Shown here in pieces: positions 50,703 to 58,672 of a DNA stretch of 64,000 nt. The stretch is from an uncultured Candidatus Saccharibacteria bacterium (GTDB taxonomy: Bacteria; Patescibacteriota; Saccharimonadia; Saccharimonadales; Saccharimonadaceae). Positions within the stretch are counted from its first letter, which is position 1. Every line of letters begins with the position of its first letter. The translations under genes and the position numbers were made by a program. The notes beneath the pieces are model-generated. The model was not told the DNA's origin and ran no database searches. It worked only from the letters and a program-made list of their open reading frames with translations. The DNA is taken from assembly GCA_948288625.1 (NCBI GenBank), contig CAOHYA010000001.1:310001-374000 (forward strand), read 5' to 3'.

Positions 50703-51986
50703 ATGCAACCCGGGTGGCGACAACGTCGTAATAGGGGCGATGGAGGAGAGGTGGTTCGTAAGCACCACCCTGATCGTCTGATCATCGTATTCAGCCTGAT
50801 TCTGATGCTGATAGGCCTGTTGATGATGTATGCTATCGGCCCGCAACGTGCTAACTTACTGAACTCGGTTTTTGGCTATGAATATTCTGATACTTACTTT
50901 TTCGTGAAACAGTTCATCAGCTTCTTGCTGGCGGGAGCTGCTTTTGCCGTGATGGCCCGTTTACCCTATGAATGGGTGCTAAAAAACGGGAGCAAAGTAT
51001 TGATTGCCGGCTTCATTGCCTGCGCGCTTCTCGCCATAGCCGGCTGGGCCGGATTGGGGATTGCTCAGGCCACTAACGGTGCGACTCGTTGGTTTAACCT
51101 CGGGCCCCTAGGAAGTATCCAACCGGCTGAAATTCTGAAGTTTGGTCTCTTGCTGTATCTCGCTGTTTTCTTAGGCATTCGTTACAAACAAGGCATGATT
51201 AACAACTTGAAAGAAACACTTGTCCCGGTCGGGATACTCACCGGCCTAGCGCTATTGATCGTGATCGTCATTCAAAAAGACCTCGGTACTGGTATTGCGA
51301 TCACCGCGATTGTCGCTACCATGCTTTTCGTGGCCGGCATTAGCAAAAAGCTCATTGTCGGGCTGTTCGGGATACTGCTGGTAGCGGGTTTGTTATTGAT
51401 CGTGACATCGCCGCACCGTATGGAAAGGGTAGCGACCTACTTACAAGGTGACAACACCAGTACCAGTGATGATGAAAGCTACCATATTCAACATGCTAAA
51501 ATTGCGATTGGTTCAGGTGGTTTTGCCGGCGTCGGCATCGGTAAAAGCGTGCAAGCCTCGGGGTATCTGCCGGAAGCTTTGAACGACTCGATTTTTGCCG
51601 TCATGGGAGAAATGTTCGGTTTCGTAGGTTTGGTTGCGATCATGGCCTTGTTCGTAGCCCTCCTAATGCGTTTGCTCGGTGCGATGGATCATTTGGTTGA
51701 TATTCGCCTAAAACTGGCTGCAGCCGGTGTCTTCGGGTGGATCGGGTCGCATGTTATTCTTAATATAGCCGCGATGATAGGGATCTTCCCGCTGACGGGT
51801 ATCACGTTACCGCTTCTCAGTTACGGTGGTACCAGTATGATTTTCGTAACCGCAGCGCTCGGCTTTATCTATCAGTTATCGCGTTACACCGTACATCCAT
51901 CACGTATAAAGGAGGAAGAGCATGAAGATTCTCGCAGTCGGCGGGGGCTCGGGCGGGCACGTCACGCCAGTCGTCGCAGTTCTTAA
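50703..51986 (+). CDS. ftsW: FtsW/RodA (SEDS) glycosyltransferase
   Basis: SEDS-family lipid II polymerase of the divisome (427 aa). About nine or ten membrane segments with signature regions ATNGATRWFNLGPLGSIQPA, QKDLGTGIAI, LPEALNDSIFAVMGEMFGFV and the C-terminal LPLLSYGGTSM. The basic C-terminal tail (SRSRRGLGRARHASRRSS) is encoded in the 65-nt overlap with murG. GTG at the V of VVRKHH, preceded by GGAGG, is an alternative start. It partners with FtsI. Confidence 0.93.
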   Translation: MQPGWRQRRNRGDGGEVVRKHHPDRLIIVFSLILMLIGLLMMYAIGPQRANLLNSVFGYEYSDTYFFVKQFISFLLAGAAFAVMARLPYEWVLKNGSKVLIAGFIACALLAIAGWAGLGIAQATNGATRWFNLGPLGSIQPAEILKFGLLLYLAVFLGIRYKQGMINNLKETLVPVGILTGLALLIVIVIQKDLGTGIAITAIVATMLFVAGISKKLIVGLFGILLVAGLLLIVTSPHRMERVATYLQGDNTSTSDDESYHIQHAKIAIGSGGFAGVGIGKSVQASGYLPEALNDSIFAVMGEMFGFVGLVAIMALFVALLMRLLGAMDHLVDIRLKLAAAGVFGWIGSHVILNIAAMIGIFPLTGITLPLLSYGGTSMIFVTAALGFIYQLSRYTVHPSRIKEEEHEDSRSRRGLGRARHASRRSS

Positions 51987-53070
51987 GGAGTTACGAGCGA
52001 AACAGCCCAAGGTCGAGCTTCGTTTTTGGGTAGATAAGAAATTCGCCCCTCAAGCTCGAACGATCATGGCTTCTTTCGATAATTCCGTAGCGGTGCATAC
52101 CATTACTGCCGGTAAGTTACGGCGTTATCATCACTTAACGCTCTTGCAGCACTTTTTATGGCCTTCGCTAATGATCAAGAACGCAGGCGATGCTTTTTTG
52201 GTCGGTGTCGGGTTTGTTCAGAGCCTCTTCAAACTTATCCTGTGGCGCCCGGATGTCATTTTTACCAAGGGCGGATATGTCTGTTTGCCGGTCGGTATGG
52301 CGGCGCATGTGCTTAAGATACCTTTGGTAATCCACGACTCCGATGCTCACCCGGGGCTTACGAATCGCATCCTTTCTCGCTGGGCGACCTCTATTGGTAC
52401 AGGGGCGCCATTGGAATATTATCATTATCCGAAAAGCAAATCGAAGTATACGGGTATACCTATCAATACCGACTTTAAGCCTTATACGTCTAGCCAACAA
52501 TGGGACGCGAAGAGAGAGTGGGGTATTAACCCCGACCAGCCATTAGTAGTTATTACCGGGGGCGGCCTGGGTGCTCGCCGTTTGAATAATACTGCCGTGA
52601 GTATTTTGAAACAGGTGCAAAAAAAAGCCTCAGTCGTTTTGATGAGTGGGGTAGGGCAATACGAAGAGCTCAAGGCGAAAGTGCCGAAAAATAGCGATCA
52701 CTTCCAGCTTCATGCCTTTACGAATAAAATGCCACAGCTGTTAGGAGCGGCCGATATCGTGGTTACCCGCGCCGGTGCGACTACTATTCTCGAATTAGCC
52801 GCCTTGGCAAAGCCAACCATTCTGGTACCAAACGCCGCCTTGACCGGTGGGCACCAAATCAAAAATGCGGCCGTGTACGAAGACGCTAAGGTTGCGGTAG
52901 TGTTGGTTGAAGATGATATGGTTGAAAAGCCTGAGCTTCTTTTTCAGGCAATCAGCACGCTTCTCGATGAACCAAAGGCAACTCAGGCTATGGCTCGGCG
53001 TTTTTCCAGTTTTGCGAAACCAGACGCCGCAAAAGATATGGCCCAGCTGATTTTAGCGGCCCGAAAGTAG
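51922..53070 (+). CDS. murG: UDP-GlcNAc:lipid I N-acetylglucosaminyltransferase
   Basis: Makes lipid II at the inner membrane face (382 aa). Donor and acceptor motifs are GGGSGGHVTPVVAVLKEL at the start, VIHDSDAHPGLTNRIL, VVITGGGLGARRLNN and TRAGATTILELAALAKPTIL, with GGHQIKNA. The start lies inside ftsW and is preceded by a near-perfect AAAGGAGG six nt upstream, a strong site that decides the start despite the 65-nt overlap. Confidence 0.95.
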   Translation: MKILAVGGGSGGHVTPVVAVLKELRAKQPKVELRFWVDKKFAPQARTIMASFDNSVAVHTITAGKLRRYHHLTLLQHFLWPSLMIKNAGDAFLVGVGFVQSLFKLILWRPDVIFTKGGYVCLPVGMAAHVLKIPLVIHDSDAHPGLTNRILSRWATSIGTGAPLEYYHYPKSKSKYTGIPINTDFKPYTSSQQWDAKREWGINPDQPLVVITGGGLGARRLNNTAVSILKQVQKKASVVLMSGVGQYEELKAKVPKNSDHFQLHAFTNKMPQLLGAADIVVTRAGATTILELAALAKPTILVPNAALTGGHQIKNAAVYEDAKVAVVLVEDDMVEKPELLFQAISTLLDEPKATQAMARRFSSFAKPDAAKDMAQLILAARK

Positions 53071-53118
53071 ATACCCCTCACCTTTATAGGGGTGTGGGTG
53101 CTATAATAAAGCATAATC

Positions 53119-54033
53119 ATGATTTCGTTCGGCTCCAAGAAAACTAAAAACGATATTCCTCGCCGCCGGCGAATGGACGATGTCGAGGCCGAACCGCAAC
53201 CACGTTCGAGTACGCACTATCGCCGAAATCAAACCCTAAGTGGCGTACAGCGTAATTCGATCGCCGATTCTCCGAGGAGCCAAGTACATCACCTTACGAT
53301 TCAGCGGCGAAAAATTGGCGGTCTATTCGCGATAGTTATCGTGGCTGTTATTTTGCTGGCTTTGCTATTAAGCCAACTCATGGCCCAGATAAGCGTGACA
53401 TCGTCGACGAAACAGCTCTCTTCGGCATTCAAAGGTGAGAGTTATGAGCAAGCGATCAATACCTACCTCGGCCTTCACCCAGCCGAACGGTTACGGTTCG
53501 CGCTCAACGAAACGGCCTTAAGCGAATATGTCGCCGCTACGTTGCCGGAAGTCGAATCGATCGAAGTGAGCGGTGTCAAGGATATTGTCGATACGCAATT
53601 CGCCGTGACCTTCCGTCAGCCTGTGGCCGGTTGGCAAATTAACGGTAACCAATATTATGTCGACGCAGCTGGCGTGGTATTCGAAACGAACTATTACGAC
53701 TCTCCGGGCATACAAATTATCGATGAAAGTGGTATTAGCCCCGAAGAAGGGACGACCGTTGCCGGGAGTCGCTTACTCGGCTTTTTGGGAAGGGTAGTGG
53801 CACAAGCAGGGGAGAGGGGATATACCATCACCCAAGCTATTTTGCCTGCAGGCATGACCCGTGAACTTGATATACAACTTAAGGATATTCCGACACGAAT
53901 CAAACTTTCAACCGACAGGGGAGCAGGGGAGCAAGTAGAAGATATGGCCCGTGCGTTAACTCATTTGAAAAACAAAGGCCAAACCCCTGAGTATATTGAT
54001 GTACGAGTAAGTGGACGCGCAGCCTATAAGTAA
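53119..54033 (+). CDS. ftsQ: FtsQ/DivIB-like division protein
   Basis: Bitopic divisome protein (304 aa). A long basic, disordered cytoplasmic tail (1-65, KKTKNDIPRRRRMDDVEAE) precedes the membrane helix at about 70-92. The POTRA-like beta domain runs from about 115 with LPEVESIEVSGVKD and continues to the end (EYIDVRVSGRAAYK). It sits at the canonical end of the mur/fts cluster. TATAAT (53102-53107) ends 11 nt before the ATG, so it has its own promoter. ftsA and ftsZ do not follow. Confidence 0.85.
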   Translation: MISFGSKKTKNDIPRRRRMDDVEAEPQPRSSTHYRRNQTLSGVQRNSIADSPRSQVHHLTIQRRKIGGLFAIVIVAVILLALLLSQLMAQISVTSSTKQLSSAFKGESYEQAINTYLGLHPAERLRFALNETALSEYVAATLPEVESIEVSGVKDIVDTQFAVTFRQPVAGWQINGNQYYVDAAGVVFETNYYDSPGIQIIDESGISPEEGTTVAGSRLLGFLGRVVAQAGERGYTITQAILPAGMTRELDIQLKDIPTRIKLSTDRGAGEQVEDMARALTHLKNKGQTPEYIDVRVSGRAAYK

Positions 54034-54116
54034 GGCCGCAGAGCACGTTCTAGCAACCACAGGTCTTGGTTGCTAAGTGTATCTAGTACTTCATCCCCCT
54101 ACCCTTTGTATACTTG

Positions 54117-54135
54117 ATGTTCTATTTTTGTTCTA
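54117..54135 (+). repeat. 19-bp direct repeat, copy 1
   Basis: ATGTTCTATTTTTGTTCTA, identical to copy 2 at 54668-54686. It contains GTTC-N7-GTTC and runs into TATAAT, so it overlies a promoter. Confidence 0.85.
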
Positions 54136-54262
54136 TAATCATACATAGTGAAAAAACTATATTTTAATATCAAAATATTAAAACGTCAAATAATGGGGTA
54201 GGAGGGCAGTAGGAGAGTAGTAGAAAATCATTTCACGAAAAAAGCAAATAGTTGACGCGCGG

Positions 54263-54271
54263 TGTGGATAA
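54263..54271 (-). promoter_or_regulatory. Perfect DnaA-box match
   Basis: TGTGGATAA, complement of TTATCCACA, in the AT-rich spacer. A single box is not enough to call an origin. Confidence 0.45.
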
Positions 54272-54667
54272 CTCGGTATATAGACGTGTATCATGACATA
54301 AATGACAACACGCTTTATGTAAAGCGAAGCCTTGTAGACATAAGTAATAAATACATGTTGATACTACATAGTTATCGGTAGGACAACGACAAATAGAAGG
54401 ATAACTCCTCTTTCGGGGTATAAATAAGACGTATGTGAGTTCACCTTATTATGTATATATGAGTTACGTAAAAGAAACATTGTACGACGTTAAGTCTATT
54501 GCTACTTATAGTGAAGTAATACTAATTATATCCTCTACTTTGCCACAGTTTACGTTCTTTATTTATCACTCACCTGTCATATTCTCTTTGATTCCTTTCT
54601 GGTGCCACTGCATGGTTATCAGTACATATAAGTTTCAGTATTTTTACGAATCTCATTAACTATAAGC

Positions 54668-54686
54668 ATGTTCTATTTTTGTTCTA
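54668..54686 (+). repeat. 19-bp direct repeat, copy 2
   Basis: Identical to 54117-54135; here it is followed by an inverted repeat GTTCTA-N7-TAGAAC (54681-54699). It lies about 160 bp before the RHH gene. Confidence 0.85.
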
Positions 54687-54843
54687 GAATTTTTAGAACG
54701 TTTTGTCTGGTCATTTTTTGTTGAAAAGGACTCGGAAATAATTGCGCGTGATCTTACGATAAGCAGTCCCCTCTATGCAATTTACATTTTTGTAACTATA
54801 TGTTAAAATATAATTAATCTTTTCTTTTGACGATTGGAGCAAA

Positions 54844-55053
54844 ATGGCAGATGAAGTAGTCCGTTTGAATATTCTGATGAGCAAAGAGACGGCCAAGCAA
54901 GTGGACATGCTCGCCCAGAAGTACATCACGAAGACAGAGGGCGTGAGAAGAGCTATCGCAACGCTGTCATATCTCGAAGACGAAATTGCAAAGGACGGAG
55001 CCGTCCAAGTAGTGAGAAGCGACGGGAATATAATACAACTAAAATTTATGTGA
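54844..55053 (+). CDS. Ribbon-helix-helix-like small protein, 69 aa
   Basis: A CopG/Arc-like protein: a short beta strand (VVRLNILMS), two helices (SKETAKQVDMLAQKYITKTE and VRRAIATLSYLEDEIAKDG) and a C-terminal strand pair (VQVVRSDGNIIQLKFM). RHH proteins bind DNA as dimers and often repress their own genes. The start has TTGGAGC 3 nt upstream, TATAAT at 54809-54814 supplies the -10, and a large hairpin follows the stop. The repeated GTTC-rich sequences upstream are candidate operators (inference). There is no adjacent toxin gene. Confidence 0.68.
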   Translation: MADEVVRLNILMSKETAKQVDMLAQKYITKTEGVRRAIATLSYLEDEIAKDGAVQVVRSDGNIIQLKFM

Positions 55054-55112
55054 CCCGCCCTTAGGTTGAGCCCCCAAGATTACTCTTGGCTTGGTGCTCC
55101 TGATGGGGCGGG
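55054..55112 (+). terminator. Hairpin after the RHH gene
   Basis: Outer stem CCCGCCC (55054-55060) with GGGCGGG (55106-55112), with inner GAGC/GCTC and CCAAG/CTTGG stems. A weak T-rich tail follows. Confidence 0.6.
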
Positions 55113-55140
55113 CTTAACTTTTATCTGTCAAATACGTTCC

Positions 55141-55161
55141 CTTTTAGGTCTCCCCTAAAAG
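55141..55161. terminator. Small terminator-like hairpin
   Basis: CTTTTAGG (55141-55148) with CCTAAAAG (55154-55161), between convergent genes ending at 55053 (+) and 55167 (-). Confidence 0.5.
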
Positions 55162-55166
55162 TATTT

Positions 55167-55589
55167 CTAAGACCGTTTACCTTTTTCGACTTCATCGGCA
55201 AATAAAGCGTCTGGCATATGGTGTAAAAAGTAGCCTCTCGTAAGCCTTTGGACGACGTTGGAGTGTTTCACCGGAATGGGATTACCAATCATTTCCCATA
55301 TACCATCCTGTACGGTGCCGTCGTGCGGAATGGTCGCCGTTGGGCGAAAATCACCGTCGAGAAGGGACATGCGCACAGGTATGAGCGAAGGGCTGGTGCG
55401 GTCAGCCGGCTTCGTGACCGGTGAAGTCTCGATTTGCACGGGGAAAATGACGGCTCCACGTTGCGCAATCCTCGATAACGCCATGTAGATACCTCGGTTT
55501 CGAAGTTCATTGTCAGGAATACGGTGACGATATTCGACGGGATATTCGTCGTTCGTATAAAAATTGAATGATGGTTCGTATCGTGCCAT
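55167..55589 (-). CDS. Unknown soluble protein, 140 aa
   Basis: No family recognised. The N-terminus is Tyr/Arg-rich (RYEPSFNFYTNDEYPVEYRH), followed by a beta-rich middle with PVQIETSPVT and a short helical C-terminus. No membrane segment. Codon choice is closer to the bulk genome than to the orphan units nearby. TGGTACACT on the minus strand ends 10 nt before the ATG, with no ribosome site. It could be part of a DNA or cell-surface function; nothing in the sequence decides. Confidence 0.6.
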   Translation of the reverse strand: MARYEPSFNFYTNDEYPVEYRHRIPDNELRNRGIYMALSRIAQRGAVIFPVQIETSPVTKPADRTSPSLIPVRMSLLDGDFRPTATIPHDGTVQDGIWEMIGNPIPVKHSNVVQRLTRGYFLHHMPDALFADEVEKGKRS

Positions 55590-55670
55590 AGTGGGCAGTA
55601 GTGTACCATACTCTGGTGGTACGTGCGAGCATGAGCGGTTTGTCGTAATTGTGGCCTATCGAATAGAAAA

Positions 55671-55718
55671 GCCTCGTACCCAAGGAGGGCGGGAGGCTCT
55701 TCTACTTGGGTACGAGGC
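55671..55718 (-). terminator. Intrinsic terminator of the tail-anchored orphan gene
   Basis: A 14-bp perfect stem, GCCTCGTACCCAAG (55671-55684) with CTTGGGTACGAGGC (55705-55718). On the minus strand it is followed by TTTTCTATTC. Confidence 0.88.
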
Positions 55719-55738
55719 AACAGTACGGTTTCACTTCC

Positions 55739-56128
55739 CTACCACCCAATGGTGACACAGAGACCGAAAGCAATCACTATTCCTACCAGAATTACTACCG
55801 CACGTGAGAATAGTCGAGCGCTGACCGCCACCGACGGAAAGAAGTTCGGCACGCCGTACATGATGCTGCTCAACGCCGTCTGGTCTGCGGTCGAATATGA
55901 CGACGATTCGCTGGTTTTCGAGCTGTTGACGGATTTTTTCAGCCGGGACTTTTTCTCACGGGCTTCCATCAGCTGATGCCCCCGTTGAAAAACGATGGTT
56001 AGGTCGACGTTCTCTCCGGTTTGCTCGTACCGACTACGCGCTTCCTTGTAGGCACGCTTAAGGAACTTGCACTGGGCCTTGGCTTGTTCCAGCTCGATGC
56101 TTTTTGGGTTGTGAGACGCATTGCTCAT
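55739..56128 (-). CDS. Tail-anchored coiled-coil orphan protein, 129 aa
   Basis: No family recognised. Residues 10-65 form a charged helix likely to coil (KAQCKFLKRAYKEARSRYEQ), a Ser-rich linker follows (70-90), and the last 22 residues are a membrane helix (FSRAVVILVGIVIAFGLCVT) with only IGW after it, so the protein is tail-anchored with its coiled coil in the cytoplasm. Start is set by GAGGAG 6 nt upstream. TTGATT-17-TACAAT (56223-56251) overlaps the metK stop. A strong terminator follows. Codons are C/G-ending. Confidence 0.6.
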   Translation of the reverse strand: MSNASHNPKSIELEQAKAQCKFLKRAYKEARSRYEQTGENVDLTIVFQRGHQLMEAREKKSRLKKSVNSSKTSESSSYSTADQTALSSIMYGVPNFFPSVAVSARLFSRAVVILVGIVIAFGLCVTIGW

Positions 56129-56222
56129 AGTGGGCTCCTCTGAAAGGTATGATGGTCTTTGGGCGGGAAGTTAGAATGAGCGCAGCGTGTGACCACCTCG
56201 GTCAACGACAACTGTGCAGCGA

Positions 56223-56251
56223 ATTGTATACTATTCTTCGCACCGAATCAA
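56223..56251 (-). promoter_or_regulatory. Promoter of the tail-anchored orphan gene
   Basis: Minus strand TTGATT (56251-56246), 17-bp spacer, TACAAT (56228-56223). The -35 overlaps the metK stop codon. Leader about 88 nt. Confidence 0.7.
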
Positions 56252-57201
56252 TAGTGGCCGTAGGTAGCCCGGGCTTCGAATTGTGGCTTTCGTAAATCAA
56301 GCGCGTCGATTATTCCCTTAGGCGTAAGATCATACCCTTCTACCCTCTCTTGCATCCCGTCAATAATGACTGTTGCTTCAACTGGCTCCGGATAGCCAAT
56401 CGCATACGCCAAGTACACGTATACTTCTTCTGCGTCGCGAGCTTTGAGGTAGTCGACCGCGATGGTGCGTGCCATGTACGCACCTGACCGGTCTACTTTG
56501 GAGGCATCCTTACCACTGTATGCTCCCCCACCGAAAGGTACGCGTGGGCCGTAATTATCGACGGCCAGTTTACGGCCGGTCAGGCCAGCGTCGGCATCGA
56601 AGCCGCCAATATCCCAGTCGCCCGCCGGATTGGCATGTATGGTTACTTTTTTGGACGATACTGCGAGCGGCTCATTGGCTAACCATTGTTCGACCGCTGC
56701 CAGAAGCTCATCGTGTGGGGCATGCTGAAAACTTGCCACGACAACTGATACTTCCCTATTTACTAAGGTAATTTGCGTTTTTCCATCGTATGGCCAGATT
56801 TCATAAAGACATTCGTTTAATTTCCGGGCTAATATGTATTCCAGGGGTAGGTATTCAGGTGTTTCGTTCGTCGCGTACCCCACCATGATGCCTTGGTCTC
56901 CTGCGCCACCGGTGTCGACCCCTTGGGCGATTTCCGGGCTTTGGGCTGATATACGTTCGATTATTTCTACGTCGCCTGCTATATGACGTACGATTGCTGC
57001 TATGTCCACTTCCTGTGCTTTAGAGGTCACTTCTCCGGTCACGAATACGGTGCCGTGGCCGCCGGCCACGTCGACGGCGATGCGAGCATCGGGGTCTTGG
57101 CGTAAGTGAGCGTCAAGGATGGCGTCGGATATTCGATCACACAACTTGTCCGGGTGTCTTGGTGAAACGCTTTCGGCGGTTCGATAGATACGTGTTGGCA
57201 T
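56248..57201 (-). CDS. metK: S-adenosylmethionine synthetase
   Basis: Makes SAM from methionine and ATP. 317 residues, clearly shorter than the usual 380-400. Key motifs are kept: ESVSPRHPDKLCDRISDAIL (ATP/Met site), GAGDQGIMVGYA (P-loop-like) and GGGAYSGKDASKVDRSGAY. The missing length is in the loops and C-terminus rather than the active site. The family's SEGHPDK reads SPRHPDK here. The 184-nt leader contains a SAM-clan riboswitch-like fold and a Shine-Dalgarno (AAGGAG, 9 nt) held in a hairpin, so feedback control by SAM is expected. Confidence 0.93.
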   Translation of the reverse strand: MPTRIYRTAESVSPRHPDKLCDRISDAILDAHLRQDPDARIAVDVAGGHGTVFVTGEVTSKAQEVDIAAIVRHIAGDVEIIERISAQSPEIAQGVDTGGAGDQGIMVGYATNETPEYLPLEYILARKLNECLYEIWPYDGKTQITLVNREVSVVVASFQHAPHDELLAAVEQWLANEPLAVSSKKVTIHANPAGDWDIGGFDADAGLTGRKLAVDNYGPRVPFGGGAYSGKDASKVDRSGAYMARTIAVDYLKARDAEEVYVYLAYAIGYPEPVEATVIIDGMQERVEGYDLTPKGIIDALDLRKPQFEARATYGHY

Positions 57202-57207
57202 AAAAAA

Positions 57208-57254
57208 TACTCCTTTTGCATATCTTTTCGCCCGCGCAGAAAGATGAAGGAGTA
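57208..57254 (-). promoter_or_regulatory. metK Shine-Dalgarno-sequestering hairpin
   Basis: On the minus strand TACTCCTT (57254-57247) pairs with AAGGAGTA (57215-57208), which holds the Shine-Dalgarno; inner arms ATCTTT (57245-57240) and AAAGAT (57227-57222) extend it. A competing AGTAT/ATACT hairpin (57264-57260 with 57255-57251) would free the site. This suits a translational expression platform. Confidence 0.65.
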
Positions 57255-57265
57255 TGAGTATACTG

Positions 57266-57368
57266 TATCTTTCCCCTGTTCGTACGGGGCTAGAAGGGGC
57301 ACCTTTTTCGCTGATGCGACTGGTTGCCGGCAGGTCGTCGAGCTAGATCTCTCGCTGCACTCTGGATA
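57266..57368 (-). ncRNA. SAM-I/SAM-IV clan riboswitch aptamer
   Basis: On the minus strand: P1 TATC (57368-57365) with GATA (57269-57266); AGAGTG (57363-57358); P2 GCAG (57358-57355) with CTGC (57333-57330) and CGAG/CTCG inside; the core GGCAACC (57328-57322); P3 with TCGC/GCGA (57319-57308); AAGGTGCC (57305-57298); and P4 CCCC/GGGG (57289-57273). GGCAACC followed by AAGGTGC is diagnostic of the SAM-I clan; the compact P2 without an obvious kink-turn and GGTGCCCC look closest to SAM-IV or SAM-I/IV. It is directly upstream of metK. Confidence 0.8.
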
Positions 57369-57391
57369 TGCGATTTGTTAGTTACCCGGTA

Positions 57392-57420
57392 AGTATAGCA
57401 AGTCTAAAAGCTATTCTCAA
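57392..57420 (-). promoter_or_regulatory. metK promoter
   Basis: Minus strand TTGAGA (57420-57415), 17-bp spacer ending TGC, TATACT (57397-57392). Predicted start near 57385, about 17 nt before the aptamer. Confidence 0.75.
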
Positions 57421-58672
57421 GGTCTTCGACTTGGAGACGGCTAAAAGCTACGTCACTATAATGAAGAGGTATATCGATCGTTTCTCCCAAGTGATGGTAA
57501 AGCACTTTCCCTCCCCTTTTCAGTCGGTAGAGCTCGATGGGATTTTTCAACCGAATTGCGACGGTTTGAAGCAGTCGTTTGTTGGCACCGATACGGTTGA
57601 GTTGCGGCTCCACCAACTGGTTTTGCAAGCTGCGATTAGACGGTGCTTCCACAAGCTGTATGCTATCGAACGTACCGCGTAATTCTGAAGACGGGGTGAA
57701 TTTTCTGAGGGCTACGTCACCGTTTTGCTTGTTGAACCGGGCGTAAAGGTCCCCTTTTACTCGGATAAGATCGTCTGTTTCGAGGAGTCCGTAATACTCA
57801 TTGAACTCATTAAGGCTCTGTTGTATTTCAAAGTCGATAGAAGCTTTCGTTTGTACTAATGCGCCTGGTGCATAGTGAACTGTCGTTTCCCCGTTATAAT
57901 ATTTATGAGAAAGTGTTTCTGGAACAAAAGGAATAGGTTTCCATTCCAAGTCATCCGGCTCGCTGACGATGTCTTCTAACTCGGCATCACTGGGTATGTA
58001 ACTCTTCTCCAGGTCAAATATCGAAGCGCCGCTGCTTAAGGCTTTATTGCCGATATCTCGTACTAAATCTCGCTTTTCATGGGTAGTCTCGAGAACGGAG
58101 GGGCTGAGTGCTTCGGTTACGATCAAACGATACCCCATCATGGCATATTCTTGTTGCTCCTGGTCTTCTGTCAATCGAGACACAACTGAACCTCCAAAGC
58201 GTTCGAACTGAGGCGCAAGAATATAAGGACCGGTCGGTGAAGTTAAATCGGACTGTAGCGTATGTGCCATCTTCATTCGTCTCATTAATCGCTCCGCAGT
58301 TGTTTCAAACTGTCGATGGACGGGACGATCAGCTTCGAGCCGCGTACGCATAAAACGTTGGGCAAAACCGGTCTTGAAAAGTACTCCCGTGTCGGCTGTG
58401 AGCGTATTGATAAGCTCGATGCCAAGTAGTTCGCCGTAATAGATCGTTTGAGCTTTGGTGCTTAACTGATCCGGTGCGCAATCAGCGACAAGTTGGGCGG
58501 CGTGCACCATACGACGGAGCTCCACGTCACCATCTGGTTGCTGGCGATATGCTTCTTGGATCGAATCAATATACTCAGTGACCGTATCGACTGAACGTAT
58601 AGCGTACTCCATGCTTTGCGTAGCAGCAGTAATAGAAGAATCTTCATACTCGGTAGTGTACTCAGAGAACAT
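57404..58672 (-). CDS. Unknown protein, 422 aa
   Basis: No family recognised. Soluble, with a long helical N-terminal half (residues 15-170, TEYIDSIQEAYRQQPDGDVE and later VHRQFETTAERLMRRMKMAH) and a beta-richer C-terminal half (250-420). No catalytic motif or membrane helix stands out. Codon style matches the bulk genome. TACAAT on the minus strand ends 6 nt before ATG 58672, so the mRNA is predicted leaderless. It lies 53 nt downstream of the TraG-like ATPase gene, and the metK promoter lies inside its 3' end. Confidence 0.7.
   Translation of the reverse strand: MFSEYTTEYEDSSITAATQSMEYAIRSVDTVTEYIDSIQEAYRQQPDGDVELRRMVHAAQLVADCAPDQLSTKAQTIYYGELLGIELINTLTADTGVLFKTGFAQRFMRTRLEADRPVHRQFETTAERLMRRMKMAHTLQSDLTSPTGPYILAPQFERFGGSVVSRLTEDQEQQEYAMMGYRLIVTEALSPSVLETTHEKRDLVRDIGNKALSSGASIFDLEKSYIPSDAELEDIVSEPDDLEWKPIPFVPETLSHKYYNGETTVHYAPGALVQTKASIDFEIQQSLNEFNEYYGLLETDDLIRVKGDLYARFNKQNGDVALRKFTPSSELRGTFDSIQLVEAPSNRSLQNQLVEPQLNRIGANKRLLQTVAIRLKNPIELYRLKRGGKVLYHHLGETIDIPLHYSDVAFSRLQVEDLENSF

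Larger units (their letters stand above)
54034..54843. other. AT-rich 810-bp spacer after ftsQ
   Basis: No supported gene. It contains a TAGCAACC/GGTTGCTA hairpin (54051-54075) after ftsQ, a 19-bp direct repeat at 54117-54135 and 54668-54686, a perfect DnaA-type box at 54263-54271, a CTTTATGTAAAG palindrome, GTTCTA-N7-TAGAAC at 54681-54699, and many AT tracts. A 17-codon frame with GTG start follows a TATAAT box at 54135. A 74-codon frame at 54435 has no ribosome site and unconvincing composition. Confidence 0.7.

Noticed and set aside
54435..54659. 74-codon plus-strand frame in the AT-rich spacer after ftsQ
   Set aside because: GTG start without ribosome site; composition is that of AT-rich noncoding DNA; only a chance TATTAT box near an internal ATG supports it.
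54034..54843. Replication origin
   Set aside because: Only one exact DnaA box and AT-richness; dnaA, dnaN and rpmH are not nearby, so an origin call is not supported.
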